From the NCBI GenBank assembly GCA_026552955.1, contig JAPMTS010000054.1, forward strand, positions 1 to 44,837: 44,837 nucleotides of DNA, given 5' to 3'. This DNA is from Candidatus Methanoperedens sp. GTDB lineage: Archaea > Halobacteriota > Methanosarcinia > Methanosarcinales > Methanoperedenaceae. The notes under the pieces are model-generated. The model saw only the letters and a program-made list of their open reading frames with translations. It had not been told where the DNA came from and ran no database searches. Positions 15,457 to 25,310 of the stretch are shown here, one piece after another. Both the position numbers and the translations under genes were made by a program. Every line of letters begins with the position of its first letter. Position 1 is the first letter of the stretch.

Positions 15457-16572
15457 TCATGTATCTTTTGTAATTATTGGTAATGTAAAAGTGAATATAG
15501 TTCCTTCACCATATCTGCTTTTGACCCATATTTTCCCCCCATGAAGCTCGATTAACTTCTTAGAAATGACAAGCCCTAAACCGGTGCCGCCATATTGTCT
15601 TGAAGCCCCTTTATCTAGCTGTTCAAATTCCTTAAACAATCTTCCAATATCCTCTTCTTTTATCCCGATTCCTATATCGCTCACTGAGATCTGGGCCATA
15701 TCACCTTCTTTTCTTGCAGTTAAGGTAACAATCCCCATAGGTTTGGAAAATTTTATAGCATTGTTTAGAATATTAAAAAGCACCTGTCTGATACGATCCC
15801 TATCAGCTTCTATGAAGTCTAATTCCGGGTCAATTTCTGTTATTACTTGAATTTTTTTCTGTTTGGCAAAATCTTTAACGATGGCTATTGATATATTTAT
15901 TACATCAGCTATAGACATTTTTTCGAATGATAAATCGATTTTATCTGCTTCCACTTTTGAAAGATCAAGAATATCATTGATTATCATCAACAGATTGTTT
16001 CCACTTACGTGGATGTTATCAATATATTTTTTCTGGACTTCGTTCAATTCCCCAAATTCCTTTTTTTTCAAAAGGTCTGAAAAACCAATGATCGAGTTCA
16101 ATGGAGTCCGCAATTCATGGCTCATAGCCATCATGAACTCTGATTTTGTTTTGCTTGCCCGAATAAGCCCCTCATTTTCAAGACTCATTTTTTGAATTTT
16201 GTGTTTAAAAAAAGCAATGTCAATGTTTATCTGCAATTCCCTTTCTTTTATTGGTTTTAGCATGTATGCATAGGGCTCTGTAATTTTTGCCCGTTCAATA
16301 GTTTTTTCATCAGAATAAGCGGTCATGAATATGACTGGAATATCAGAAAAAGAATGAATTTGTGATGCTGCTTCGATCCCGTCCATTTCACGATTCAGGT
16401 TGATATCCATTAACACCAGATCGGGATTATTTTCCTTAACCTTTTCAATAGCTTTCTCTCCTGAGGATACTACAACAGGGACATTATATCCCAGGTTTTT
16501 CAATCTTCTTTGTATATCCATTGCTGTAATTGCTTCATCTTCAACGACCAGGATCTGTTTTTTCCCTGTCAT
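15457..16572 (-). CDS. response-regulator/histidine-kinase hybrid (REC-HisKA-HATPase)
   Basis: A cytoplasmic 371-residue protein. The N-terminal receiver has acidic Glu11/Asp12 and phospho-acceptor Asp56 (LVLMDINLN), with Lys in MLKPIKERE. A HisKA domain with His152 (AMSHELRTPLNSIIGFSDLL) follows, then an HATPase with boxes NILNNAIKFS, SDIGIGI, LFKEFEQ and GGTGLGL. It overlaps the upstream sensor kinase by 4 bp. It probably receives phosphate from that kinase at Asp56 and relays through its own His. No DNA-binding output is present. Its receiver is a close paralogue of the one at 20085-20900. Confidence 0.92.
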   Translation of the reverse strand: MTGKKQILVVEDEAITAMDIQRRLKNLGYNVPVVVSSGEKAIEKVKENNPDLVLMDINLNREMDGIEAASQIHSFSDIPVIFMTAYSDEKTIERAKITEPYAYMLKPIKERELQINIDIAFFKHKIQKMSLENEGLIRASKTKSEFMMAMSHELRTPLNSIIGFSDLLKKKEFGELNEVQKKYIDNIHVSGNNLLMIINDILDLSKVEADKIDLSFEKMSIADVINISIAIVKDFAKQKKIQVITEIDPELDFIEADRDRIRQVLFNILNNAIKFSKPMGIVTLTARKEGDMAQISVSDIGIGIKEEDIGRLFKEFEQLDKGASRQYGGTGLGLVISKKLIELHGGKIWVKSRYGEGTIFTFTLPIITKDT

Positions 16573-19500
16573 TTTGTCCCTCTGAAATTAACTTGAAACT
16601 CTGTCCCGCTGTCTCTTTTGAGAATGATCTCACCATTGAGTTGATTCTCTGCAAGGCTGGTGACCAATCTTAAACCCAATGATTCAGTATTTCGTATATC
16701 CAGATCTTTCGGAATACCTATGCCATCATCACTTATTGAAAGTTGGATCATATTATTTTCTTTTGATTTAACTAAAATTCTGATTTTCCCCTGTCTTTCA
16801 TCAGGAAATGCATATTTTAAGCAGTTTGTAACAAGTTCATTAATTATTAGCCCACATGGAACTGCATAATCGATTTTTAGGGGAATGTCTTCTACATCAA
16901 GATCAAATGTTATATTGCTTTTTGTACAATAAGATTCAAATATATTTGAGACTATACTGTCGATATAATCTTTGAAATTAATCTGCGCAAGGCTTTCAGA
17001 TTGATACAGTTTTTGGTGGATAAGGGACATTGAATCTATCCTGGTTTGGCTTTGAATAAAAATATCTTTGTACTTTTTATCCTCGATATTCTGGGATTGA
17101 ATTCCTAGAAGACTGGAAACTATCTGCATATTGTTTTTTACGCGATGATGGATTTCCCTGAGAAGCACTTCTTTCTCTTCGAGAGAAGCCTTGATTTTAA
17201 CTTCAGCAACCTTGCGCTCGGTGATATCATGTGACACATGAATGACTTTAGTGATTCTTCCATGTTCATCCAGTATTGGGGATGTAGAGACCTCTACATA
17301 TTGCTTTTCTCCATCCTTTTTATAATGCACATGCTCGGCTGCCGAATGCTCACCCGATTTCAAAGTTTCTCTTAGTGGGCAGATATCATAGGGAGGAATA
17401 CAAGGTTCTGAACGTTTATGAGTAATCTCATAGCAGCTTTTTCCTATCACTTCTTCTTTCTTCATTCCATAATTCTTCAGGAAAACTGAGTTTACATCGA
17501 TAATCTTGAAATTATTGACATTAATAATACAAATAGCGTCTTTCATACTGCTTAGAACTGTTTCAGCAAATTCTTTTGATTTATTCAGTAATTCCTCTGC
17601 ACGCCTGCGTTGCGTAATGTCAGTTATGATAGCGAGGACTTCTTCCTCTCCAAAAACAACAGTTCGAGCTTCATAATAGCATATGTTGCTTTCTTTTATG
17701 AGCTGATACTGGAAGATTTGCTTTTCTTTGGTTAGTAATGTTTGTTCTACGTGACCCATGATCTGCTCTGCGACATTTTGCGGCATGACATCCCGTATAT
17801 TTCGTCCTATACACCCCTGGAAAAGAGCCATCTGATTCTTATCTTTTGCACCATTGTATTTGGAAATAGTTCCATTTTTTTTGATCTGAAGTATTGAATC
17901 TGGCATTGCTTCCAGTATGGCTCGATTATTCGCCTCGCTTTTGCTCACCTTTTCCTGAGATTTTTCAAGAGCATCCAGCATATTGTTGAGAGAACCTGCC
18001 AGGTTGGATAATTCGTCTTTTCCTTCGACAACTACTCGTGATGAAGTAGTACCACTTTTTCCAATATTTTTCACCTCAGAATCAAAACGATTCAGCCTGC
18101 GTAGTACAAAGATCTCTAATAATGCCACAATCACAATACTGAATACCGAACAAATCATTATAAGAGAGAGAATAAAATATCTCATTGTTTCTATTCCCTG
18201 TTTGGATATTCCTCTTGGCACCTCAACTTTCAGTACAACCCCTGGTTTTCCATAAATATCATCTACGAAGGTATATCCTGCAATTGACTCTGTGCTGACC
18301 GGTCGGATATATATCGGTTCATCCTTTGAAAACAATGGAAGAACCGACTGGAAATCAGAAGGCATCTGATTATCATCAAAACGATAGATAGAAAGAGGGA
18401 GGTGTATTATTCCGGAAATCCGCTCTATTTCCTTTGAATTCAGAAAGCGTCCCATGATCATGGTTCCTCGAATCGGGCCAATTCTGTCATTATCCAAAAT
18501 AGGTTGTGAGGAAACAAGCATTGGACTCTCAGGAATAAGTAATATTCCTGTTTTATTGCTCTCATTGTCGAAATGCTGCAGGAGATAGTCATCCGGGGAT
18601 AGTTTATCTTTAAAATATCGTGGAACGGGTACTTCAGTCTGGTTTTCAAGATCAAATGCTTTTCCATAGACAATGTTACCTGAAGAATGTATGAACATCA
18701 TTAGATTTACCCTGAGGTTGGTAAAAATTTCCAAACGCAGATTTGATCTTATATACTCCTCATTCCTATCATTGATGAATAAATAAGTATCATTCCACGA
18801 AGCCCAATCCGTTTCTGTGGTGCTTAGTTTATTGATATCATCCTTTAGCGTATCCCGAACAAGTTGAGTTTTTTGGTGGGAATATTGTTCCTCCAGGCTG
18901 GTGAATCTATCCATCACGATTATTTGAGAAGCTGTAAAAAGAAGAATGATCAATAAAAGAAAAACGGTACCCATAATGAGTAATATTTTATTGCGCAGGG
19001 TCAGTGATTCCATCATTTTATTGAGGTTTCGATTACCCGTTGATAACTTCCCAATTCTTCCTATCGAGACTCTCGAAAAAATGTCTCTACTTCTCCTAAT
19101 GTCCTGCACCTGCGCATCGAGGTTGTTAAGCCTCGTTAATACAAAATATTTAAGAATATATAAAAAAACTGCTACAAATATTATCCCTATTATGACAAGC
19201 AAAAGGAGAAAATAATCAAGTGTTTCTTTTCCTTGATCATGAACTACTCTTAATGTTTCTACCTTTAAAATAAGAGCTGGATTGCCATAGATGTCATTTA
19301 TTAGAGTATATCCGGCAATCGATTTATCAGAAAGCTGTTGGATGAAAATCGGATTATCTTTGGAGAGGAATGAAAGCGCTGTTTGAAAAGCTGAGGGCAT
19401 CTGTACATCATCCAATCTTTGAATAGTAAGAGGTAAATGAGTGATTCCTGATAAGCGCTGGATTTCGGATTCGTCCAGGTAACGCCCCATGATGATCGTT

Positions 19501-20033
19501 CCGCCCACAGGAAGTTCTCCTTTATTGGTGATAGGCCATGAAGAAAGAAGCATTGGACCTTCAGGAAGGAGAATTATACCTTTCATGGTGCTTCCAACTC
19601 CATGATGCTGCACAAGAACATCGCTGTCAGAAATATCCGAAAAATAAGGTGGAACAGGTATTTCATTCTGGTTTTCAAGATCAATTGCTGTGCTACCCAC
19701 TATTTTCCCGGATAAATTCGTGTACACCATAAGGTTAATCATTAAATTGTTATTAGTATCAGCGTTCAGATACTCCCTGGAAAAGTTTTCATTCTGATCA
19801 TGAACAAAGAAGTAGGAGTCATCCCATACAGCCCAATCTCCTGTCGTACTGTCAATTTTGATTATGGACTCATTAAGGGCATTCTCTGCGATTTCAACAT
19901 TCTCCCGTGAATACTCTTCATCCATTTTGTCGAAGCTATCCATCAGGATGATTTGAGAGGCTCCATAGATACACAGTACCATTACAGCAACTGCTAAACT
20001 AACGATTAACAAGGTTTTTTTGTATAAGTTCAT
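16569..20033 (-). CDS. sensor histidine kinase with two tandem CHASE4 domains
   Basis: The 1154-residue layout is: helix about 7-30; CHASE4 (DWAVWDDSYFF, 66-76) to about 270; helix 275-297; degenerate HAMP; helix about 348-372; a second CHASE4 (DWASWNDTYLF, 409-419) to about 610; helix 618-642; HAMP (GKDELSNLAGSLNNML); PAS 700-810; PAS 822-940; HisKA_2 with EIHHRVKNNMQ (His962/963); HATPase (NELVTNCLKYAFPD, SDDGIGIP). The second PAS holds the Cys-rich stretch CYEITHKRSEPCIPPYDICP. The two sensor units look like an internal duplication. The phosphate acceptor is probably the overlapping downstream receiver protein. The ligand is unknown. Confidence 0.9.
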   Translation of the reverse strand: MNLYKKTLLIVSLAVAVMVLCIYGASQIILMDSFDKMDEEYSRENVEIAENALNESIIKIDSTTGDWAVWDDSYFFVHDQNENFSREYLNADTNNNLMINLMVYTNLSGKIVGSTAIDLENQNEIPVPPYFSDISDSDVLVQHHGVGSTMKGIILLPEGPMLLSSWPITNKGELPVGGTIIMGRYLDESEIQRLSGITHLPLTIQRLDDVQMPSAFQTALSFLSKDNPIFIQQLSDKSIAGYTLINDIYGNPALILKVETLRVVHDQGKETLDYFLLLLVIIGIIFVAVFLYILKYFVLTRLNNLDAQVQDIRRSRDIFSRVSIGRIGKLSTGNRNLNKMMESLTLRNKILLIMGTVFLLLIILLFTASQIIVMDRFTSLEEQYSHQKTQLVRDTLKDDINKLSTTETDWASWNDTYLFINDRNEEYIRSNLRLEIFTNLRVNLMMFIHSSGNIVYGKAFDLENQTEVPVPRYFKDKLSPDDYLLQHFDNESNKTGILLIPESPMLVSSQPILDNDRIGPIRGTMIMGRFLNSKEIERISGIIHLPLSIYRFDDNQMPSDFQSVLPLFSKDEPIYIRPVSTESIAGYTFVDDIYGKPGVVLKVEVPRGISKQGIETMRYFILSLIMICSVFSIVIVALLEIFVLRRLNRFDSEVKNIGKSGTTSSRVVVEGKDELSNLAGSLNNMLDALEKSQEKVSKSEANNRAILEAMPDSILQIKKNGTISKYNGAKDKNQMALFQGCIGRNIRDVMPQNVAEQIMGHVEQTLLTKEKQIFQYQLIKESNICYYEARTVVFGEEEVLAIITDITQRRRAEELLNKSKEFAETVLSSMKDAICIINVNNFKIIDVNSVFLKNYGMKKEEVIGKSCYEITHKRSEPCIPPYDICPLRETLKSGEHSAAEHVHYKKDGEKQYVEVSTSPILDEHGRITKVIHVSHDITERKVAEVKIKASLEEKEVLLREIHHRVKNNMQIVSSLLGIQSQNIEDKKYKDIFIQSQTRIDSMSLIHQKLYQSESLAQINFKDYIDSIVSNIFESYCTKSNITFDLDVEDIPLKIDYAVPCGLIINELVTNCLKYAFPDERQGKIRILVKSKENNMIQLSISDDGIGIPKDLDIRNTESLGLRLVTSLAENQLNGEIILKRDSGTEFQVNFRGTK

Positions 20034-20084
20034 AAAATATATTTGAAAGTTACCAGGATTTGTGTCCCCTATTAATGATTTGGT

Positions 20085-20900
20085 TTAATGTGATTTTCGC
20101 GCTTCATAAATTCTGTTGCGTTCAACAATATCATAGAAAATCAGTACAACACCAATGATTCTATCCATGTCATCTTTGATTTGTGTCCCGATAATATCAA
20201 CAGGAATTCTTGTCCCGTTCTTAGTAATCAAAAACGTTTGATCTGCAAGGCCATAAAACATACCTTCTCTTATCACTTTATTAACAGGATCGTCTACATT
20301 TTTACCGGTATCTTCACAGGCAATATTAAAGACAAGTGGCAAGGTTTTATCAAGAGAATCTTCCTTATTCCAGCCGGTCAGTGCTTGAGCTATGGGATTT
20401 ATTAGTTTAATTATTCCATTTTGATCTGTTGCTATGACTGCATCAGCTATATTGTCAACAGCAGCCTCTAACCACTTTTTACTTTCTCTTAACTTCTCAT
20501 AACTTTCTTTTAACTTCTTCTCCATCGTGTTTCTATAGAAAGCAATTTCAAGATTTATCTGTAATTCTCTGTCTTTAAATGGTTTTACTAAGTATGCATA
20601 AGGTTCTGAAATTTTTGCCCGTTGAAGAGTTGTATCATCGGAATATGCAGTCAGGTATATTACGGGAATATCTGAAAAAGAATGGATTTTTGATGCTGTC
20701 TCGATCCCATCCATTTCTCTATTCAAATTAATATCCATTAACACAAGATCGGGATGATTTTCCTTTACTTTTTCAATGGCTTTCTCTCCCGAGGACACTA
20801 CTACAGGGACATCATATCCCAGGTTTTTCAATCTTCTTTGTATATCCATTGCTGTGACTATTTCATCTTCAACGACCAGGATCTGCTTTTTTTCTGTCAT
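20085..20900 (-). CDS. response regulator, receiver plus PAS
   Basis: The 271-residue protein has a receiver domain (Asp56 in LVLMDINLN, Lys in LVKPFKDRE), a short coiled linker and one PAS domain (AAVDNIADAVIATDQNGIIK to GVVLIFYDIVERNRIYEARK). It ends just after the PAS, with no kinase or DNA-binding output. The first 120 residues are nearly the same as those of the 15457-16572 protein, showing that the two cassettes are duplicates whose downstream parts differ. It overlaps the upstream kinase by 4 bp. It could be a truncated hybrid kinase or a real REC-PAS relay protein. Confidence 0.88.
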   Translation of the reverse strand: MTEKKQILVVEDEIVTAMDIQRRLKNLGYDVPVVVSSGEKAIEKVKENHPDLVLMDINLNREMDGIETASKIHSFSDIPVIYLTAYSDDTTLQRAKISEPYAYLVKPFKDRELQINLEIAFYRNTMEKKLKESYEKLRESKKWLEAAVDNIADAVIATDQNGIIKLINPIAQALTGWNKEDSLDKTLPLVFNIACEDTGKNVDDPVNKVIREGMFYGLADQTFLITKNGTRIPVDIIGTQIKDDMDRIIGVVLIFYDIVERNRIYEARKSH

Positions 20901-22609
20901 TTTGTCCCTCTAACATTGATTTGAAATTCTGTCCCCCGATCTCTCAATAATATGATCTCACCATCGAGTTGATTTTCTACAAGTTGCGTCACCATATTTA
21001 AACCCAATGTTTTGGTATTTCGAATATCCAGATCTTTCGGAATGCCTACGCCATCATCACTTATAGTAAGTTGGAGCATATTATTATCTTTTTGTTTGAA
21101 TGTAATTTTTATTGTTCCCTGTCTCCCATCCGGAAAAGCATATTTTAAGGAATTCATGAGAAGTTCATTGATTATCAATCCACATGGAACTGATTTATTA
21201 ATATCCAGGATAACATTTTCCACGTTAATTTCTAATTTTACGTTGCCTGTCCTCCCATAAGAATTCAGGAGATTGGATGCCAGTTCATGAATGTATTCTT
21301 TGACATCAATGCTTTCAAAGTCCTTGGATTGGTAGAGTTTTTCATGAATAAGGGCTATAGAAAGTATGCGGTTATTACTATCATTAAAAATATTGATATA
21401 CTTTTGATCTTGGATATTTTGGGTTTGAAGTAAGAGAAGACTGGAAACTACCTGCATATTATTCTTGACACGATGATGGATTTCCCGGAGAAGCACTTCT
21501 TTTTCTTGAAGTGACTTATTAAGCTGCAACGTGCGTACTTCAACCATTTCCTCAAGGTGGTCGCGGTGTTTTTTCAATTCTGTCATCATTTTGTTGAATA
21601 CCCCAGAGAGGTTTGATAATTCATCCTCACCTTCAATCGCAAGAGGTACTGTGAGATTGCTGGATGTACTAATCTCACTCATTTTAGAGCTGAGAATAGC
21701 TAACCTGGATAATACATTATTCTCGAGAAGCCAGAGAATAACAATGCCAAAGATGAATCCTGATCCAATGATCGAGACCACGAGATAATTCATCGTATTC
21801 TGTCCTTGCATGTGAATTCCTCTGGGTATCTCTGCTTTTAACACAATAGCCGGTTTTCCTTCAATGTCATTAAGAAGAATATTTCCAGCAATTATTTCAT
21901 TGCTTATTGGTTGAATGAATATTGGTTTTTCTGGTGATAATGTTTTTATTGCTAAAAGAAAATCAGAAGTGCCCGGGTCGTCGAATCGACGGTAGGAAAG
22001 GGATAAATGGGTAATACTTGACAACCGCTCAATTTCCGTTGAATCCAGGAAGCTCCCAATGATCAGAGTTCCCATGATGGGGCCCTCACGTGCACTCGTA
22101 ATAACAGGTCTTGAAGCGATAAGGACTGGACCTTCAGGGAGGTTAATAATCCCTTTCATGCTACTATTTAAATCTTTATGTTTTAAAAGAATATTATTGG
22201 CAAAGGAGTCATGTTCAAAGAATTCTGGAATATCGATCACATCGTGATTCTCATTATCTATTCCCATACCAAAAAGCAAGGTTCCAGAAATATTATAGAA
22301 CAGCATATAATTAATACGGAGGTTAGCAAGAGCAGAAGGAATGACATTGGCTTCGACAAATGCTCTATTGCCATCCTGAACATAAATATAGGTGTCATCC
22401 CATGCAGCATAATCACCTGCAATACTATCCAATCTTTTAGTGTCATCGAGGAGAGCATCTCTTGCTCGTTCAATATTCTTCTGAGTATCTTGCTCTTCCA
22501 ATTGTTTAAAGCTTCCCAGTAAAATGAATTGCGAGGTCGTATACAATATTGCTATAAGACAAAATAAGGTTATCCCGATTATTAATAGTGTTTTCTTGCG
22601 TAGTTGCAT
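20897..22609 (-). CDS. sensor histidine kinase, CHASE4-HAMP-HisKA_2
   Basis: A 570-residue membrane kinase. Helix about 7-29 is followed by an outer CHASE4 domain (DYAAWDDTYIYV), a second helix (VVSIIGSGFIFGIVILWLL), HAMP (AIEGEDELSNLSGVFNKMM), a coil, HisKA_2 (LREIHHRVKNNMQVVSSLL) and an HATPase (NELLMNSLKYAFPDGRQG, ISDDGVGIPKD). The C-terminal half is very similar to that of the 1154-residue kinase, which adds a second CHASE4 and two PAS domains. The promoter is presumably in the 230-bp gap upstream; GAGGAT precedes the ATG. Confidence 0.92.
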   Translation of the reverse strand: MQLRKKTLLIIGITLFCLIAILYTTSQFILLGSFKQLEEQDTQKNIERARDALLDDTKRLDSIAGDYAAWDDTYIYVQDGNRAFVEANVIPSALANLRINYMLFYNISGTLLFGMGIDNENHDVIDIPEFFEHDSFANNILLKHKDLNSSMKGIINLPEGPVLIASRPVITSAREGPIMGTLIIGSFLDSTEIERLSSITHLSLSYRRFDDPGTSDFLLAIKTLSPEKPIFIQPISNEIIAGNILLNDIEGKPAIVLKAEIPRGIHMQGQNTMNYLVVSIIGSGFIFGIVILWLLENNVLSRLAILSSKMSEISTSSNLTVPLAIEGEDELSNLSGVFNKMMTELKKHRDHLEEMVEVRTLQLNKSLQEKEVLLREIHHRVKNNMQVVSSLLLLQTQNIQDQKYINIFNDSNNRILSIALIHEKLYQSKDFESIDVKEYIHELASNLLNSYGRTGNVKLEINVENVILDINKSVPCGLIINELLMNSLKYAFPDGRQGTIKITFKQKDNNMLQLTISDDGVGIPKDLDIRNTKTLGLNMVTQLVENQLDGEIILLRDRGTEFQINVRGTK

Positions 22610-22839
22610 TGGTTTATCCTCTGTAATTTATATGTATGAGAAGATATGATATAATAGTGTCTGTGTCATTATTATTATAACTATGCATATTGTTCAAATA
22701 CCTTATGCTCATATATTGGATGAAAAATGATAATGAAATATTCATGCAACTTGAAAATAGCATTCATACGACTCTATCGACTGAAGCGATGACTTAATTA
22801 TAAATATTATCCTGTTGTAGAAGTCCTGAGACGGCTGAT
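22610..22839. promoter_or_regulatory. Divergent intergenic region with TATA box for the glycosyltransferase
   Basis: This is 230 bp between the kinase (minus) and glycosyltransferase (plus) genes. TTATAAATA at 22798-22806 is a good TATA box about 35 bp upstream of the ATG at 22840. On the kinase side several AT-rich stretches could serve, and none stands out. No gene is seen. Confidence 0.45.
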
Positions 22840-24330
22840 ATGCAAAAAAGAATTGCGTTTCTCTGTGTATTCGTAATAGCATATACGATATATTTTATTA
22901 ACCTCCCCCCCTGGTGGGATGGCATTACAACAGCCATTACTGCACTGGATACCGTGAAAAATAATATTGACCTCTACGTTGATTTTTTTGGCAAACCCCC
23001 TTTCGTTTTTCTCTCCCTTGGCATATTATTCAAAATATTCGGATATTCACCTGAATTGATCCACATATATATGATGGTATTTTCCCTGGGGGCGATCATC
23101 TTTACATACAAAGTCGGAGAAATTCTTGCAGGCAAGGACGTAGCATGCTCTGCATCGTTTCTCCTTGCGTTTTCCCCCCTGTTCATAGCTCAATCGGTAA
23201 ACCTGAACTTTGACCTTCCAAGCATGGCTCTTTTGATGGCAACATATTATTACCTGTTAAAGAAGAACCATGTTTTTGTGGCCCTTTCCGGCATAATACT
23301 TGTGATGACAAAAGAAATCGGGATTCTATTCATGGCGGCTGCATTACTCAGTACGATTTTGATCAATTATACAGGAGAAAGAAAAATTGGAGAACAACGT
23401 GCTGCAATAACAGCCCACATCATTCCGATCATCGTATTCATTATATGGGCATACGGAAACTACACAAGAAGGGGCTGGTTTCTCTTCCCAAGGGATTCCC
23501 CGATTATCAAGTTAGAATCAATATTTAATGAAAATTTCATTATGCGTCTTGAACAGTTATTCGTGATCAACTATAATTGGATTTTGACAATTGTGATCTT
23601 ATGTTCTCTTTTCCTGCTTGCGTACAGGCGGTATGAAAGAATTGATCGTGAAAAAATTAAAATGGTATTGCCATTAATACTTTTTTCCGTCTTTTTTTTC
23701 ATGGTAGTGGCGCCTATAAGGGATTTTAACCTTCCGAGGTATGTAATTGTTTTATATCCTGCACTTTATCTTGCCTCAGCATGGGGAATTCATAGGTTGT
23801 CAGGAAAGAACCGGAAAATATCCGGGATGCTCCTGGTTTCCATGATGCTGATATTTGCAGCACAAACCGTATATAGCATTTACACCCCTGATCCTTATGT
23901 TTTTCTTGACCCGGCCACACAGGAAATATATGGTATGGATCCCTCTATTACCCTGGGTGGCTCGGAGGTAATGGAGATCAACCTGAAATATGTGGATTAT
24001 GTAAAAGCGGATAAGGAGCTTGTTGATTTTATCAATACAACGGAGCCTTTCTCCCCTTTATTATTGAACCGTTTCAATCATTACGGTATTTTTAACGCAG
24101 CCAATAAAGGAATAGATATCGGATACGGTCAGAAGTCAAAAAAGATATATAAAGAACTGGGTGATTTCACCAGGTCACCTGGAACGATCTCATTTCCCGC
24201 TATTCTTATTATTGAAGATTTCAATAGATTCGACCTTGAAAAAATTCATAATATGTATGATGTAACATTGTTGAAACAGATCAGGGTAAATGGTGTGGGT
24301 GCAGATGTTTATAAGATAGATAAAGAATGA
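22840..24330 (+). CDS. GT-C membrane glycosyltransferase (PMT/ArnT-like)
   Basis: A 496-residue protein with about 10-12 membrane helices and the layout of the dolichyl-phosphate-mannose mannosyltransferase superfamily (GT39-like). The first outer loop has PPWWDGITTAI, with the acidic residue expected of GT-C enzymes, and then FGKPPFVFLSLGILFKIFG, the usual KPP motif. A soluble C-terminal domain starts at about residue 350. It would transfer a sugar from a polyprenyl-phosphate donor to protein or lipid on the outer face. The acceptor is unknown. It overlaps the frame of the rhodanese gene by a few bases if the longer start of that gene is used. Confidence 0.82.
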   Translation: MQKRIAFLCVFVIAYTIYFINLPPWWDGITTAITALDTVKNNIDLYVDFFGKPPFVFLSLGILFKIFGYSPELIHIYMMVFSLGAIIFTYKVGEILAGKDVACSASFLLAFSPLFIAQSVNLNFDLPSMALLMATYYYLLKKNHVFVALSGIILVMTKEIGILFMAAALLSTILINYTGERKIGEQRAAITAHIIPIIVFIIWAYGNYTRRGWFLFPRDSPIIKLESIFNENFIMRLEQLFVINYNWILTIVILCSLFLLAYRRYERIDREKIKMVLPLILFSVFFFMVVAPIRDFNLPRYVIVLYPALYLASAWGIHRLSGKNRKISGMLLVSMMLIFAAQTVYSIYTPDPYVFLDPATQEIYGMDPSITLGGSEVMEINLKYVDYVKADKELVDFINTTEPFSPLLLNRFNHYGIFNAANKGIDIGYGQKSKKIYKELGDFTRSPGTISFPAILIIEDFNRFDLEKIHNMYDVTLLKQIRVNGVGADVYKIDKE

Positions 24331-24371
24331 TGACCAAAATTTTTAAGCCGGACAGGAATAATAACTCTATT

Positions 24372-24776
24372 ATGGTAAAATTCAGAATAATTTTGTTGAG
24401 CGTCATAATGATGGCAATATTTTCAGGATGCTTAAGCGACACACCCGGAAAAACACAGTACACAGGCGTCAGTGTCCAGCAGGGAAAAGGAATGATCGAC
24501 AGAGGAGAAGTTTTTATTCTTGATGTAAGGACACCGGAGGAATATGCATCCGGGCATATCAATGGTTCAACATTACTGGCGGTTCAGGATATACCGGGAC
24601 AGGAGCTTGCTGAAAAGCTGAAGGAAATCCCGAAGGACAGGAAGATCCTTGTTTATTGCAGAAGCGGTCGTCGCAGCGCCCAGGCCAGCGCGATACTAGC
24701 TGAAAATGGATTTGCCCAGGTTTACAATATGCAGGGCGGGATCACAGAGTGGATGAATGCAGGATATGAAGTTTAG
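24372..24776 (+). CDS. rhodanese-domain lipoprotein
   Basis: From ATG 24372 the protein has 134 residues: a signal peptide with lipobox IFSGC (Cys20), then a single rhodanese domain. The active-site loop is VYCRSGRRSAQA with catalytic Cys96; FILDVRTPEEYASGHINGS is the family's first motif. It would sit outside the cell on a lipid anchor and handle sulfane sulfur or act as a thiol carrier. A longer reading from 24327 (15 more residues) would put charged residues before the signal peptide, so the shorter start is preferred. Confidence 0.88.
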   Translation: MVKFRIILLSVIMMAIFSGCLSDTPGKTQYTGVSVQQGKGMIDRGEVFILDVRTPEEYASGHINGSTLLAVQDIPGQELAEKLKEIPKDRKILVYCRSGRRSAQASAILAENGFAQVYNMQGGITEWMNAGYEV

Positions 24777-24983
24777 AAAAGTGAAATCTGATAAAATTTC
24801 TATTTAATTTATATATTTATTATGCGGAAAATCCATAACGGTGAACATTTCAAACGATTTTTCATTAAAAATAGTGGTGCATAACCGCATTATCCAAAAT
24901 AAACCGAATAATTTAAGTAGGTAGTCTCCTATGCAGAATCAAATTCAAAACGAAACTATTATTTTGCATCATAGAGGAATTCA
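24777..24983 (+). promoter_or_regulatory. Promoter region of the ATP synthase operon
   Basis: This is 207 bp without a gene. TATA-like stretches lie at about 24802-24825 (TATTTAATTTATATATTTA) and 24908-24917 (ATAATTTAAG). The second would give a leader of roughly 40 nt before the ATG at 24984. AGAGGA at 24973-24978 is the ribosome-binding site. Confidence 0.45.
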
Positions 24984-25310
24984 ATGACCAAAGCTGAAAT
25001 TTTATCTGATATCAAACAGGCTGAAGATGAAGCCAGAAGTATGGTAATCCAGGCACATGAAGACAGAAATAAAAAAGTAAATGAAGCGAAATCCCAGGCC
25101 AGGGAGATCTTAAAATCAGCAGAAGAAGAAGCAGCCCAATATTTTGTATCCGAAATCAACAAAGCAAAAAACGAGAGTAAGATAGAAAAGGAAAAATTAA
25201 CCAAGAAAGGATATCAGGAAGCAGACGAGATAAAATCAAAGGCAAGAAAGAATATTTCATATGCCACTAACTTTATTTTAACTGAGTTTGAGAGTGTGGC
25301 GAATGCTTAA
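24984..25310 (+). CDS. ahaH: A1AO ATP synthase subunit H
   Basis: The 108-residue, almost wholly helical, charged protein (EDEARSMVIQAHEDRNKKVN, LKSAEEEAAQYF) forms the peripheral stalk coiled coil with subunit E. It is first in the operon, as in Methanosarcina. The start is ATG 24984 after AGAGGA. Its end overlaps subunit I by 8 bp. Confidence 0.88.
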   Translation: MTKAEILSDIKQAEDEARSMVIQAHEDRNKKVNEAKSQAREILKSAEEEAAQYFVSEINKAKNESKIEKEKLTKKGYQEADEIKSKARKNISYATNFILTEFESVANA

